The notes: generated by a model not told the origin, from the letters alone. Shown: positions 26,067-35,360, numbered from the stretch's first letter. The stretch is DNA of 64,000 bases from Pseudomonadota bacterium (GCA_018242505.1 JAFEBU010000027.1:145957-209956), one strand, 5' to 3'. Made by a program: numbers and translations.

Positions 26067-26393
26067 GTGATCTACGAAATGCGCGTCTATCGGTGCGTGC
26101 CCGGGCGGCTGCCGGCACTGCTCAATCGCTTCGCTAACATTACGCTGAAGCTTTGGGAGAAGCACGGCATCAAGCAGGCGGGATTCTTCACCACGCTGGT
26201 GGGCGAATCGAACCAGGAGCTGACCTATTTCCTGCAGTGGGATTCGCTCGCCGACCGCGAGAAGAAGTGGAATGCCTTCGCCGCTGATCCGGAATGGCTC
26301 ACCAAGCGCGCGGAGACCGAGAAGGACGGCCAGATCGTGGCCAACGTCTCCAACCAGTTCCTGGCACCGACGGCCTTCTCCTCGGTGAAGTAG
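26067..26393 (+). CDS. NIPSNAP family protein
   Basis: A 108-residue dimeric alpha/beta-barrel-type protein starting at GTG with GAAGGAGAAG upstream. MIYEMRVYRCVPGRLPALLNRF, TLWEKHGIKQAGF-like and YFLQWDSLADREKKWNAFAADPEW are hallmark NIPSNAP segments. Function is unclear even in characterised homologues. It lies 36 bp after the metallo-hydrolase and 10 bp before the alpha/beta hydrolase, so all three are likely co-transcribed. Confidence 0.88.
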   Translation: MIYEMRVYRCVPGRLPALLNRFANITLKLWEKHGIKQAGFFTTLVGESNQELTYFLQWDSLADREKKWNAFAADPEWLTKRAETEKDGQIVANVSNQFLAPTAFSSVK

Positions 26394-26403
26394 CCGTCAG
26401 GCG

Positions 26404-27213
26404 ATGCCCGTCGTTCCGACGGCCGATGGCGCGTTGCATTACGACGCCATCGACATCACCGCGCCTTGGATGGGCAAGGGCTTGCCCATCCTGTTCCATC
26501 ACGGGATCGGCAGCAGCGCATTGTTGTGGCGCGGGTGGTTCCCGGCGCTGATCGACCGCTATCCCGTCGTCGCCTTCGACATGCGCGGGTGCGGCCGCTC
26601 TTCGCGTCCGCCGGCCGATTTCAAATGGTCCCTGGAAGGCATGATCGACGACCTGTTCGCGGTGGCAGACGCGGCGGGATTCGAGCGCTTTCACGTCGTG
26701 GGCGAATCGCTCGGCGGTACGGTGGCGCTTGCCGCGGCCATCATGCGGCCCGACCGGGTGGCGACGCTCACGGTCAGCAACGGCGCGCATCTCGGGGCGT
26801 CGATCCAGCGCGTCGAGGTGTGGCGCGGGCAGCTCGATGACGGCGGCACTGCCGGTTGGTCACACGCTTTCATGCCCGATCGTTTCCAGCCCGGTACCCT
26901 CGATGCAGGAAGGGAAGCGTGGTTCGAGGCCCAGCAGGCCGAGTGGCCGCGCGACTCGATCCTGAAAGCGCTCGGCGTGCTGATCGGCACCGACCTTACG
27001 CCGCGGCTCGCGGAGATTCGTTGCCCGACGCTGGTGTTGCATCCTGACAGCAGTCCGTTCATTCCCGTGCCGGTCGTGGCCGAGTTGCATCGGCTGCTGC
27101 CCGATGCGCGCCTCAACATCATCGGCCCGGCGCGGCACGGTCTGCCTTTCTCGCACGCTGCACAATGCACGGGGCTGTTGCGCTCTTTTCTCGACACTCG
27201 CGCGACGGATTGA
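26404..27213 (+). CDS. Alpha/beta fold hydrolase
   Basis: A 269-residue hydrolase. The nucleophile elbow is VVGESLGGTVALA (Ser about residue 102), the oxyanion strand is LFHHGIGSSALLWRGW, and the catalytic His is probably in GPARHGLPFSHAA near the C-terminus. The family includes lactonases such as 3-oxoadipate enol-lactonase, and the segment MRGCGRSSRPP fits that branch. Last gene of the metallo-hydrolase/NIPSNAP unit. The substrate is unknown. Confidence 0.88.
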   Translation: MPVVPTADGALHYDAIDITAPWMGKGLPILFHHGIGSSALLWRGWFPALIDRYPVVAFDMRGCGRSSRPPADFKWSLEGMIDDLFAVADAAGFERFHVVGESLGGTVALAAAIMRPDRVATLTVSNGAHLGASIQRVEVWRGQLDDGGTAGWSHAFMPDRFQPGTLDAGREAWFEAQQAEWPRDSILKALGVLIGTDLTPRLAEIRCPTLVLHPDSSPFIPVPVVAELHRLLPDARLNIIGPARHGLPFSHAAQCTGLLRSFLDTRATD

Positions 27214-27279
27214 CATCACCTTTGCGTGCCGCCGGCCGCCGCGATCCACCATGCCTTCCGCAAGTACCTGGCGTCAGGG

Positions 27280-27299
27280 CTCACCGCGGGCGCGGTGAG
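27280..27299. terminator. Hairpin between convergent genes
   Basis: CTCACCGC-GGGC-GCGGTGAG forms a perfect 8-bp stem with a 4-base loop in the 93-bp gap between the alpha/beta hydrolase and the converging MFS gene. It has no T-run but is placed to end both transcripts. Confidence 0.45.
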
Positions 27300-27306
27300 A
27301 GGAGAG

Positions 27307-28599
27307 CTATGCCCGTGCCGGCTGGATCCCGGCCGGCGGGACGGCCCAATGGGCGAGCCGCTTGCGGTCGGCTTCGGGCCGGACGAACAGGAAACCGATC
27401 AGGCCGCCCGCGATCATCAGGCAACCCATGATCAGATAACCGAACTCGTATCCCGCGGCCGGTGTGGCGGCGTCCTGGATGGCCTTGCCCATGACGAAGG
27501 GAGCGATGATGCCGGCCAGGGTATAGAACGCGCCTGATGTGGCCAGCATCGCCGCTCGCTGGGGATGCGGCGTCAGCTCGCTGACGATCATCGGCAGGAC
27601 GACATAGACCGTGCTGCCGATTGCCGAGCCGAAGATGAGAAGGCCGAGATTGAGCGCCGGCGACGGCAGGCTGCCTACGAACGGCATGAGGCAGCCGCCC
27701 AAGATCAGGGTGACGGCGGGGAAAATACCGCGGGCGATGCGGCTCGAAACTCCGTTCGAACTCAGGCGCTGGGAAATGAAACCGCCGATCATCACGACGA
27801 AGAAGCCGAAGATCCACGGCAGGATGGTGAAGGTACCGGCCTCCTGCTGCGAATAGCCCAAGGCTTCGCGCAGATAGGAGGTGAACCAGGTGAGGCCGAG
27901 CGACAGGCCCCAGTAAGCCGAAAAGCACGTGCAGGCCGCCGCCACGATGCTGGGGCAGGTCAACAGGTATCGGTACGGGATGCGGGCGTCATGAGAGGCA
28001 CCATCCGCAGGCCGGTCGACCAGCGTCCCTTCTCTACCGAAGATCAGCCATGCCACCGCCCATAGCAGTCCGGCGATGCCGAGAGCGCCGAAGGCCCAGT
28101 GCCAGGAGTAGCGCAGGATGATCCAGTTGAGCACCGGAACGGTGACGATGACGCCGAGCGCGGAACCTTGGGCGAGGATCGCTGTCGGTAGGCCGCGCAG
28201 CTTGTCGGGAAACCACTTGTAGGTCGCATGCACGGCCACGGCCGCGGCCGGTCCTTCCCCTATGCCGAGGACGATCCGGCACGCCATCAGCACTTCAAGG
28301 TTCACGGTCGCCAGCATGGGGAACTGGACCAGGGACCAGATGACGGCCATCACCAGCAGGACCCAGCGGGCTCGTATCCGGTTGGCGACAAAACCGACCA
28401 CGACGGCCGACGCCGCAAAAAGGAAGAAGAAGGACGAGGCGAGGAGGCCGTATTCCTCCTGGCTCAAATTCAGCTCCTCCGAGATCGGCCCCTTGGCGAG
28501 GCCGACCACGACCTTGTCGCCGAAGTTGATCAGCATGAAGAGGAACAGGAGTCCGGTAATTTTCCAGGCGCCCTTCAGCGGGCGATCTTGAACCGTCAC
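27307..28599 (-). CDS. MFS transporter, anion:cation symporter (ACS)-like
   Basis: A 430-residue inner-membrane protein with 12 predicted segments, starting at a GTG (MTVQDRPLKGAWKITG). It shows NFGDKVVVGLAKGPI near residue 26, NRIRARWVLLVMAVIWSLVQ (motif A region) and RIVLGIGEGPAAAVAVHATYKWFP (about residue 108). That last segment is typical of the ACS family, which takes up organic anions such as hexuronates, phthalate or tartrate. It stands alone between a terminator and a convergent gene. Confidence 0.88.
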   Translation of the reverse strand: MTVQDRPLKGAWKITGLLFLFMLINFGDKVVVGLAKGPISEELNLSQEEYGLLASSFFFLFAASAVVVGFVANRIRARWVLLVMAVIWSLVQFPMLATVNLEVLMACRIVLGIGEGPAAAVAVHATYKWFPDKLRGLPTAILAQGSALGVIVTVPVLNWIILRYSWHWAFGALGIAGLLWAVAWLIFGREGTLVDRPADGASHDARIPYRYLLTCPSIVAAACTCFSAYWGLSLGLTWFTSYLREALGYSQQEAGTFTILPWIFGFFVVMIGGFISQRLSSNGVSSRIARGIFPAVTLILGGCLMPFVGSLPSPALNLGLLIFGSAIGSTVYVVLPMIVSELTPHPQRAAMLATSGAFYTLAGIIAPFVMGKAIQDAATPAAGYEFGYLIMGCLMIAGGLIGFLFVRPEADRKRLAHWAVPPAGIQPARA

Positions 28600-28712
28600 G
28601 TGGCGTTACTCCCTCAGCCCACTCATTTGGGGCTGTACCGTCATAAGACAGGGGCCCTTTCCCGTTCGCAAGTACGCAGGTCGGAGAAACGCGCAAGCGG
28701 TGCTGCAAATAG

Positions 28713-28739
28713 AAAGGGCGCCCGATGGGCGCCCTTTTT
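28713..28739 (-). terminator. Bidirectional intrinsic terminator
   Basis: AAAGGGCGCCC-GAT-GGGCGCCCTTT forms an 11-bp perfect stem with a 3-base loop. T-runs occur on both sides, five T on the plus strand and TTTCTATTT on the minus strand. It lies 20 bp beyond the stop of the minus-strand binding-protein gene at 28759. Confidence 0.8.
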
Positions 28740-28758
28740 CAGAAGAGGTGTAGAGGGC

Positions 28759-29985
28759 TCAGTCCTTGATGAGCGGGCAATGGCCGTCCTTGAGCGGACG
28801 GTAGGCCTTGTCGCCGGGCACGGTGGCGATCAGCTTGTAGATGTCGTCCTTGCCCTTGGATTCCGCCGGCGACTTCACCTGGAACAGGTACATGTCGCGG
28901 ATCAACCGGCCATCCTCGCGCAGCTTGCCGTTCTTGGTCATCATGTCGTTGACCGGCATCTCGCGCATCTTCGCCATCACGGCCTTGGCATCGTCGGTGC
29001 CGGCGGCCTGCACGGCTTTCAGGTAGTGCAAGGTCGAGCTGTAGACGCCGGCCGTCAGCATGCTCGGCAGCTTGTCCTTCTTGGCGCGGAAGCGCTTGGT
29101 CCAGGCGCGCGTCTCGTCGTTCAGGTCCCAGTAGAACGACTCGGTCAGCACCAGACCCTGCGCCACGGGAAGGGTGAGCGACTGCACGTCGGTGGCGAAG
29201 ACCAGAAGGCCAGCCAGCTTCTGGCCGCCCTTGACGATGCCGAACTCTCCAGCCTGTTTGATCGAGTTGATCGTGTCCTGGCCGGCATTGGCGAGGCCGA
29301 TCACCTTTGCCTTCGATGCCTGGGCCTGCAGCAGGTAGGAGGAGAAGTCCTGTGTGCTCAGCGGATGGCGGACGCTGCCCAGCACCTTGCCGCCCGCAGC
29401 TTTCACGACCGCCGTGACATCACGCTCCAGCGCATGGCCGAAGGCATAGTCTGCGGTGAGGAAGAACCAACTGTCGCCGCCGGCCTTCACCATCGCGGCA
29501 CCCGTCACATGGGCCAGCGCATAGGTGTCGTAAACCCAGTGGGCGCCGGTCGCCGAACATGCCGGTCCCGTGAGGTCGGCCGAGGCGGCGCCGGTGTTGA
29601 TGTCGATCAGGCCCTTTTCCTGGCTGATCTTGCGCACCGCCAGCGCCACGGAAGAGGTACCGAGACCCGTGATCATCTTCACGCCGTCGACGTCGTACCA
29701 TTTGCGCGCAATGGCGGCGCCGACATCGGGCTTGGTCTGATGATCGGCCGACAGGATCTCGATCGGGCGACCCAGCACCTTGCCACCGACATCCTCGACG
29801 GCAAGCTGCATGGCCTCGACCTCGCCAGCGGTCAGGTCGCCGTAGACGCCCGAAAAGCCTTCCATCACACCGATTTTGAGCGGTGCCGGCGCTTGCGCCT
29901 GGGCGATGGCAGCAAGCCCGATGATGGTGAGTCCCACGCCCGCCGCAACAGCGGCCCCAAGCCGGGCAATGACTGGAATTTTCAT
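28759..29985 (-). CDS. ABC transporter substrate-binding protein, branched-chain amino acid (LivJ) type, copy 1
   Basis: A 408-residue periplasmic protein with a signal peptide (MKIPVIARLGAAVAAGVGLT... AIAQAQAP). It has the type-I periplasmic fold: LKIGVMEGFSGVYGDL (about residue 36), VLGRPIEILSADHQTKPDVG, WFFLTADYAFG. It is a close paralogue of the gene at 30137: the last 40 residues are nearly identical (VKSPAESKGKDDIYKLIATV). Such proteins bind amino acids, amides or aromatic acids. The permease and ATPase genes are the divergent livGFHM set at 31529-34805. Confidence 0.92.
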   Translation of the reverse strand: MKIPVIARLGAAVAAGVGLTIIGLAAIAQAQAPAPLKIGVMEGFSGVYGDLTAGEVEAMQLAVEDVGGKVLGRPIEILSADHQTKPDVGAAIARKWYDVDGVKMITGLGTSSVALAVRKISQEKGLIDINTGAASADLTGPACSATGAHWVYDTYALAHVTGAAMVKAGGDSWFFLTADYAFGHALERDVTAVVKAAGGKVLGSVRHPLSTQDFSSYLLQAQASKAKVIGLANAGQDTINSIKQAGEFGIVKGGQKLAGLLVFATDVQSLTLPVAQGLVLTESFYWDLNDETRAWTKRFRAKKDKLPSMLTAGVYSSTLHYLKAVQAAGTDDAKAVMAKMREMPVNDMMTKNGKLREDGRLIRDMYLFQVKSPAESKGKDDIYKLIATVPGDKAYRPLKDGHCPLIKD

Positions 29986-30088
29986 GCTCTTTTATCTCCC
30001 TGATGCGGCTTCGCCGCAGACGACGAAACTTAACGCTGTGTGCTGGAATATGCCAAGTCCGGGCCGAGACCCTCCCCCGTCGGGCAAT

Positions 30089-30122
30089 GGACCGGAAGAC
30101 GTCGGTGGACGTCTTCCGGTCC
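30089..30122 (-). terminator. 15-bp perfect hairpin downstream of binding-protein copy 2
   Basis: GGACCGGAAGACGTC and its exact complement flank a GGTG loop, 15 bp beyond the stop of the gene at 30137. No T-run follows. It may separate expression of the two tandem binding-protein genes or stabilise the upstream mRNA. Confidence 0.6.
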
Positions 30123-30136
30123 GCGAGCGACAGGAC

Positions 30137-31360
30137 TCAGCTCTTGATCAGCGGGCAGTGCCCATCCTTCAACGGACGATAGGCTTGGTCGCCGGGCACG
30201 GTGGCGATCAGCTTGTAGATGTCGTCCTTGCCCTTGGATTCCGCCGGCGACTTCACCTGGAACAGGTACATGTCGCGGACCAGCCGGCCGTCCTCGCGCA
30301 GCTTGCCGTTCTTGGTCATCATGTCGTTGACCGGCATCTCGCGCATCTTCGCCATGACCGCCTTCGGGTCGTCGGTGCCGGCGGCCTGCATAGCCTTGAG
30401 ATAGTGCAACGTGGCGCTATAGACGCCGGCCGTCGTCAGGTTCGGCAGCTTGTCCTTCTTGGCGCGGAAGCGCTTGGTCCAGGCGCGCGTCTCGTCGTTC
30501 AGGTCCCAGTAGAACGCAGTGGTCAATACCAGACCCTGCGCCACGGGCAGGCCGAGCGACTGGACGTCGCTTTCGAAGACAATCAGGGCCGTCATGCGCT
30601 GGCCGCCCTTCACGAGGCCGAACTCGGCGGCCTGTTTGATGGCATTGACCGTATCCATGCCGGCATTGGCGAGACCGACGATCTTTGCCTTGGAGGCCTG
30701 GGCCTGCAGGATGTACGAGGAGAAGTCCTGCGTGCTCAGCGGGTGCTTGACGCCGCCCAGTACCTTGCCGCCGGCCGCTTGGACGATCTTGGTGGTCTCA
30801 TCCTCCATTGACTTGCCGAAGGCATAGTCGGCGGTGATGAAGAACCAGGTATCGCCACCGTCCTTCACGATGGCATTGCCGCTTACGTGCGCCAGTGCAT
30901 AGGTGTCATAGACCCAGTGGGCGCCCGTGGCCGAGCAGGCGGGACCCGTGAGATCGGCCGACGCCGAGCCGACATTGAGGTCGATCTGGCCTTTTTCCTG
31001 CGCCACTTTGCGTACCGCCAAGCCCACCGAGGAGGTGTCAAGGCCGCTGATCATCTTGACGCCCTCGTCGTACCAGCGGCGAGCGATGCCCGCCGCAACG
31101 TCCGGCTTGTTCTGATGGTCGGCCGACACGATCTCGATCGGGCGACCCAGCACCTTGCCGCCCACGTCGTCGACGGCGAGTTGCATGGCCTCGACCTGTC
31201 CTTGCGCGACGTCGGCATAAACTCCCGACAGGCCGGCCAGCACACCGATTTTGAGCGGCGCGGGGGTCTGGGCCTGGGCGATCGCGGCGATGCCGACGAC
31301 GGTCATGCCCACACCGGCCGCCAGCAACGCACCTAGCCGGACAACGTTCGAAACTCTCAT
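30137..31360 (-). CDS. ABC transporter substrate-binding protein, branched-chain amino acid (LivJ) type, copy 2
   Basis: A 407-residue periplasmic protein. The start MRVSNVVRLGALLAAG was chosen because GGGGAGG lies 9 bp upstream; the in-frame ATG nine bases earlier touches that site. The signal peptide ends near AIAQAQTP. The mature protein (LKIGVLAGLSGVYADVAQGQVEAMQLAVDDV) is colinear with copy 1 along its whole length, with long identical runs in the last third. The pair arose by tandem duplication, and ligand choice has probably diverged (inference). It is divergent from livG. Confidence 0.92.
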   Translation of the reverse strand: MRVSNVVRLGALLAAGVGMTVVGIAAIAQAQTPAPLKIGVLAGLSGVYADVAQGQVEAMQLAVDDVGGKVLGRPIEIVSADHQNKPDVAAGIARRWYDEGVKMISGLDTSSVGLAVRKVAQEKGQIDLNVGSASADLTGPACSATGAHWVYDTYALAHVSGNAIVKDGGDTWFFITADYAFGKSMEDETTKIVQAAGGKVLGGVKHPLSTQDFSSYILQAQASKAKIVGLANAGMDTVNAIKQAAEFGLVKGGQRMTALIVFESDVQSLGLPVAQGLVLTTAFYWDLNDETRAWTKRFRAKKDKLPNLTTAGVYSATLHYLKAMQAAGTDDPKAVMAKMREMPVNDMMTKNGKLREDGRLVRDMYLFQVKSPAESKGKDDIYKLIATVPGDQAYRPLKDGHCPLIKS

Positions 31361-31528
31361 GCCAAGCATCCTCCCCACATGCAGCAGCATCACATTGGGC
31401 TCTGTTTAGCGTCTCCTCGCTGTCTGTGCCAAGGGGCGTTGCCGGTGCGGAAACAAGCCCGGGACACACTCGCGCTGGACATCGCGGCAAAGCTTCGATT
31501 TATTCGCGACACCGCAAAGGGAGAGCGG

Positions 31529-32287
31529 ATGGCCAAAGAAGAAGCAATTCTCGAGGCAACAGGATTGACGAAGGAATTCAAGGGTTTCGTGGCGGTAAAG
31601 AACGTGAATCTGTGCGTTCGCCGCCATACGATCCATGCATTGATCGGCCCCAATGGCGCCGGCAAGACGACCTGCTTCAATCTTCTCACCCACTTCCTGA
31701 CGCCGACCTCGGGCCGCATCCGCTTCAACGGGCGGGAAATCACCGGCAACTCGCCTGCGACCATCGCGCGCATGGGATTGGTGCGGTCATTCCAGATCTC
31801 GGCCGTGTTCCCGCATCTCACCGTGCGGGAGAACGTACGGGTCGCGCTGCAGCGAAAGCTGCGCAACTCGTTCCATTTCTGGCGCTCAGGGCGGGTGCTG
31901 AACAGCCTCGATGCGCGTGCGCTCGAACTGGTCGAAGCGGTAGGACTCGGAGCCATGGCCGAGCTTCCGGCTGTCGAACTGCCGTACGGTCGCAAGCGAG
32001 CGCTGGAGATCGCGACCACGCTTGCCCTCGACCCGGAGATGATGCTGCTCGACGAACCGATGGCAGGCCTTGGTCACGAGGACATCCAGCGCATTACCGC
32101 GCTCATTCGCTCCGTCGCGCAAAATCGTACCGTGTTGATGGTCGAGCACAACATGTCGGTCGTGGCCGATCTTTCCAACACGATCACCGTTCTGGCACGC
32201 GGCGAGGTGCTGGCGGAAGGACCGTACGAGGCTGTCTCGAAGAATCCGCAGGTCGTCGAGGCCTATGTCGGAACCGGCCATGCGTGA
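31529..32287 (+). CDS. livG: ABC transporter ATP-binding protein, LivG type
   Basis: A 252-residue ATPase of a branched-chain-amino-acid-type importer. Walker A is GPNGAGKT (about residue 38). The long insert typical of LivG contains VRSFQISAVFPHLTVRENV. The signature is LPYGRKRALEIA in place of the usual LSYG, Walker B is MMLLDEPMAGL, and the switch His is in MVEHNM. It is first in a tightly packed livG-livF-livH-livM operon. The symbol denotes family position; the substrate may not be leucine. Confidence 0.92.
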   Translation: MAKEEAILEATGLTKEFKGFVAVKNVNLCVRRHTIHALIGPNGAGKTTCFNLLTHFLTPTSGRIRFNGREITGNSPATIARMGLVRSFQISAVFPHLTVRENVRVALQRKLRNSFHFWRSGRVLNSLDARALELVEAVGLGAMAELPAVELPYGRKRALEIATTLALDPEMMLLDEPMAGLGHEDIQRITALIRSVAQNRTVLMVEHNMSVVADLSNTITVLARGEVLAEGPYEAVSKNPQVVEAYVGTGHA

Positions 32288-32984
32288 CGCGCTTCTCAAG
32301 GTCGATCGGCTGGAGGCCTGGTACGGCGAATCGCATATCCTGCACGGTGTCGGTTTCGAAATCGGGCGCGGCGAACTGGTCACGCTGCTCGGTCGCAATG
32401 GCGCCGGCAAGACGACGACCTTGCGCTCGATCATGGGCATTGTCGGCAAACGCAAGGGCTCGGTGCAATTCGACGGTCAGGAAACGGTGAATCGTTCGTC
32501 CGACACAATCGCCCGGCTCGGCATTGCCTATTGCCCCGAGGAACGGGGCATCTTCTCGAGCCTCAACGTGGAGGAGAACCTTCTGCTGCCGCCGCCGGTC
32601 AAGCCGGGTGGCATGGGCTTGAAGGAGATCTACAGCCTCTTTCCCAACCTCGAGGAGCGTCGCCGCAGCCAGGGCACGAAGCTTTCCGGCGGCGAGCAGC
32701 AGATGCTGGCGATCGGCCGTATTCTGCGCACCGGCGCCAACCTGCTGCTGCTCGACGAGCCGACCGAGGGCCTGGCCCCGGTGATCGTGCAGCGCATCGG
32801 AGAGATCATCCGTCAGCTCAAGCAGCGCGGCTTCACCATTCTGCTGGTGGAGCAGAATTTCCGCTTCGCCGCAATGGTGGCCGACCGCCACTATGTGATG
32901 GAGGACGGCCGCGTGGTCGACATGATCGCTGCCGCCGACGTCACGCAAAGTATCGACAAGCTGCAGACCTATCTCGGAGTTTGA
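32280..32984 (+). CDS. livF: ABC transporter ATP-binding protein, LivF type
   Basis: A 234-residue second ATPase of the importer. Walker A is GRNGAGKT, the signature is KLSGGEQQMLAIGRIL, Walker B is LLLLDEPTEGL, and the switch His is replaced by Gln in LLVEQNF, as is normal for LivF. The ATG at 32280 overlaps the livG stop. An alternative in-frame ATG 15 bp upstream (MSEPAMRD) is also possible. It is needed together with LivG for ATP hydrolysis on the LivHM permease. Confidence 0.92.
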   Translation: MRDALLKVDRLEAWYGESHILHGVGFEIGRGELVTLLGRNGAGKTTTLRSIMGIVGKRKGSVQFDGQETVNRSSDTIARLGIAYCPEERGIFSSLNVEENLLLPPPVKPGGMGLKEIYSLFPNLEERRRSQGTKLSGGEQQMLAIGRILRTGANLLLLDEPTEGLAPVIVQRIGEIIRQLKQRGFTILLVEQNFRFAAMVADRHYVMEDGRVVDMIAAADVTQSIDKLQTYLGV

Positions 32985-32991
32985 CCGCGCG

Positions 32992-33873
32992 ATGCTCGAT
33001 ATCTTCAGTATCCCGCTGCCGGCGCTGTTCGGTCAGCTCTTGCTTGGGCTGATCAACGGCGCTTTCTACGCCATGTTGAGCCTTGGCCTCGCGGTCATCT
33101 TCGGCATGCTGAACGTGATCAACTTCACGCACGGCGCGATGTATATGCTGGGCGCCTTCGCCGCCTGGCTGATGCTGACGAATCTTTCGATCCCGTTCTG
33201 GGCGTCGCTGGTGCTGGCCCCGCTGATCGTCGGCTTGTTCGGCATCGTGATCGAGCGCCTTCTCCTGAAGCGCATCTATCATCTCGACCATCTCTACGGC
33301 TTCCTGCTCACTTTCGGTCTGGCGCTGGTGATCGAAGGGCTGTTCCAGTGGAGATGGGGATCCTCGGGCGCGCCCTATCCGGCGCCGATTCCCGGCGGCT
33401 ACAACCTCGGCTTCATGTTCATGCCGGCCTACCGCGGCTTCGTCGTGGTGGCGGCGTTGGTGATCTGCCTTGCCACCTGGTACGGCATCGAGCGCACGCG
33501 GCTCGGCGCCTATCTGCGCGCCGCCACCGAGAATCCCACTCTGGTGCGCGCCTTCGGCATCAACGTGCCGCGCCTCATCACTCTGACCTACGGGCTGGGC
33601 GTCGCTCTTGCCGCACTGGCCGGCGTGCTGGCCGCGCCGATCCAGCAGGTCTCGGCGTTGATGGGCTCCAACCTCGTGCTGGTGGTCTTTGCTGTTGTCG
33701 TGATCGGCGGCATGGGTTCGATCATGGGCTCCATCGTCACCGGCTTCGGCCTCGGCCTGATCGAGGGCCTCACCAAGGTCGTCTATCCCCCGGCCTCCAA
33801 CACCGTGATCTTCGTCGTCATGGCGATCGTGCTGATGGTGAAGCCGGCGGGACTGTTCGGGCAGAGCAAATGA
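32992..33873 (+). CDS. livH: Branched-chain amino acid-type ABC transporter permease, LivH
   Basis: A 293-residue inner-membrane permease with about eight hydrophobic segments. The family segment LINGAFYAMLSLGLAVIFGM is at residue 21, and GAMYMLGAFAAW, RATENPTLVRAFGINV (cytoplasmic coupling loop) and VIGGMGSIMGSIVTGFGLG follow. It begins 7 bp after livF and its stop overlaps the livM start. It forms the translocation path with LivM. Confidence 0.93.
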   Translation: MLDIFSIPLPALFGQLLLGLINGAFYAMLSLGLAVIFGMLNVINFTHGAMYMLGAFAAWLMLTNLSIPFWASLVLAPLIVGLFGIVIERLLLKRIYHLDHLYGFLLTFGLALVIEGLFQWRWGSSGAPYPAPIPGGYNLGFMFMPAYRGFVVVAALVICLATWYGIERTRLGAYLRAATENPTLVRAFGINVPRLITLTYGLGVALAALAGVLAAPIQQVSALMGSNLVLVVFAVVVIGGMGSIMGSIVTGFGLGLIEGLTKVVYPPASNTVIFVVMAIVLMVKPAGLFGQSK

Positions 33874-34805
33874 CCAATCAGCGCTTCCTCCTGGCCGCAG
33901 GGCTGATCGTACTGGCGCTGATCGGGCCGTTTTTCGTCTATCCGGTGTTCCTGATGACGGCGCTCTGCTTCGCGCTGTTCGCTTGCGCCTTCAACCTCTT
34001 GCTGGGCTATGCCGGACTGATGAGCTTCGGCCACGCCATGTTCTTCGGCATGGGCGGCTATCTCTTCGGTTACGTGGTGAAGACGGTAGGCCTTCCGCCC
34101 GAGGTCGGGCTGCTGGCGGGCGTCGGCACCGCAGCGCTGCTCGGCCTTGCAACGGGGGTGCTGGCGATCCGCCGCCAGGGCATCTACTTCGCCATGATCA
34201 CGCTCGCCTTCGCGCAGATGGTCTATTTCATCTGTGTGCAGGCGCCGTTCACCGGCGGCGAGGACGGACTGCAGGGCATTCCACGGCGGCCGCTGCTGGG
34301 CGGCTTGATCCAAATCACGGACGATCGCACGCTCTACTATGTGGTGCTGGCGATTTTCCTGTTCGGTTTCGCCGCCATCAATCGCTTCATCAATTCGCCG
34401 TTCGGCCAGGTACTGAAGGCGATCCGCGACAACGAGCAGCGTGCGCTGTCGCTCGGCTATGAAGCAGACCGCTACAAGCTCCTGGCCTTTGTGCTTTCGG
34501 CATCGCTTGCCGGTCTCGCCGGCGCCACCAAGGCGATGGTGCTCCAGTTCGCCACCCTGACCGACGTGAGCGCCGGCATGTCGGGCGAGGTCGTGCTGAT
34601 GGCGCTGGTGGGCGGGCTCGGGACCATCCTCGGTCCGGTGCTCGGCGCGTTTATCATTGTCGCCATGCAGAACTATCTCGCCTCGTTCGGTGAGTTCGTC
34701 CTGGTGATCCAGGGCGCGATCTTCGTCGTGATCGTGATGGCCTTCCGCAAGGGCCTGGTTGGCGAGATCGGCGACTGGTGGCGTGGCCGCCGCAAGGCGA
34801 GCTGA
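33870..34805 (+). CDS. livM: Branched-chain amino acid-type ABC transporter permease, LivM
   Basis: A 311-residue inner-membrane permease. The start MTNQRFLLAAGLI overlaps the livH stop by 4 bp (ATGA). Hallmarks are LLLGYAGLMSFGHAMFFGMGGY, RRQGIYFAMITLAFAQMVYF, FTGGEDGLQGIPR, the coupling loop AIRDNEQRALSLGYE and GGLGTILGPVLGAF. It completes the importer begun by livG. No further gene follows in the operon. Confidence 0.93.
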   Translation: MTNQRFLLAAGLIVLALIGPFFVYPVFLMTALCFALFACAFNLLLGYAGLMSFGHAMFFGMGGYLFGYVVKTVGLPPEVGLLAGVGTAALLGLATGVLAIRRQGIYFAMITLAFAQMVYFICVQAPFTGGEDGLQGIPRRPLLGGLIQITDDRTLYYVVLAIFLFGFAAINRFINSPFGQVLKAIRDNEQRALSLGYEADRYKLLAFVLSASLAGLAGATKAMVLQFATLTDVSAGMSGEVVLMALVGGLGTILGPVLGAFIIVAMQNYLASFGEFVLVIQGAIFVVIVMAFRKGLVGEIGDWWRGRRKAS

Positions 34806-35120
34806 CCCGCCCTCTTTCACGGCGGCGGGGTGTTGCCTTACTCCGCCATATCTTTGGTCAAGCGTATCTTCCGCTGAGGTCTTGAGCCGCCGCGGGCCGC
34901 CAGACTTCGCGCATTGTTCATCGCCAGGCGCATTGGCCATCGGTGGCGACGAACGGGGAACGGCTCCGAACTGAAGTTGCGAATCACCACGTCGCTGTAG
35001 CCCGTTGCCTGCGCCGCCTGCCCGCCCCGCCATGTCGCGGAAGGCGTAGGGCATGGTCACGGTCGAGACGGCGCTGCCCAACCCGGTCGGCGCCGTCCGG
35101 GGCGTTCTGGGCGAGAGGGA
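34806..35120. other. Non-coding gap between livM and the RND operon
   Basis: About 315 bp between two convergent transcription units. I see no supported gene, clear terminator or repeat here; the open frames present lack start sites and read as shadow sequence. Confidence 0.5.
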
Positions 35121-35360
35121 TCAGCGCAGGCTGCCGGCGGGCTTGGGCGGCTCAACCATGTCGTTGCAGTTGGTCGCGCGAGTCATCAGGCAGTCCTGAA
35201 TTCGCGACACGTCGCGCAGCCTCTCGAACAGGAAGATTCCGGAAACGACCAGGGCGGCCAGGACGGCCAGCGCTACGAGGCTCTTTTTGCGCGCGACCTT
35301 CTCGATCTCTTCCTCGTCCTGCTCGAGGTATTCTTCCTTCTCGTATCGACCTTGGATCAT
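35121..35360 (-). CDS. Small single-pass membrane protein, 79 aa
   Basis: The start MIQGRYEKEEYLEQDEEEIEKVARKK gives a strongly acidic then basic cytoplasmic head, one membrane segment (about residues 29-47, LVALAVLAALVVSGIFLF) and a short periplasmic tail with two Cys (QDCLMTRATNCND). It starts 11 bp after the RND pump stop and is probably co-transcribed. I do not recognise a family. Position suggests an accessory subunit of the efflux pump (inference only). Confidence 0.65.
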   Translation of the reverse strand: MIQGRYEKEEYLEQDEEEIEKVARKKSLVALAVLAALVVSGIFLFERLRDVSRIQDCLMTRATNCNDMVEPPKPAGSLR

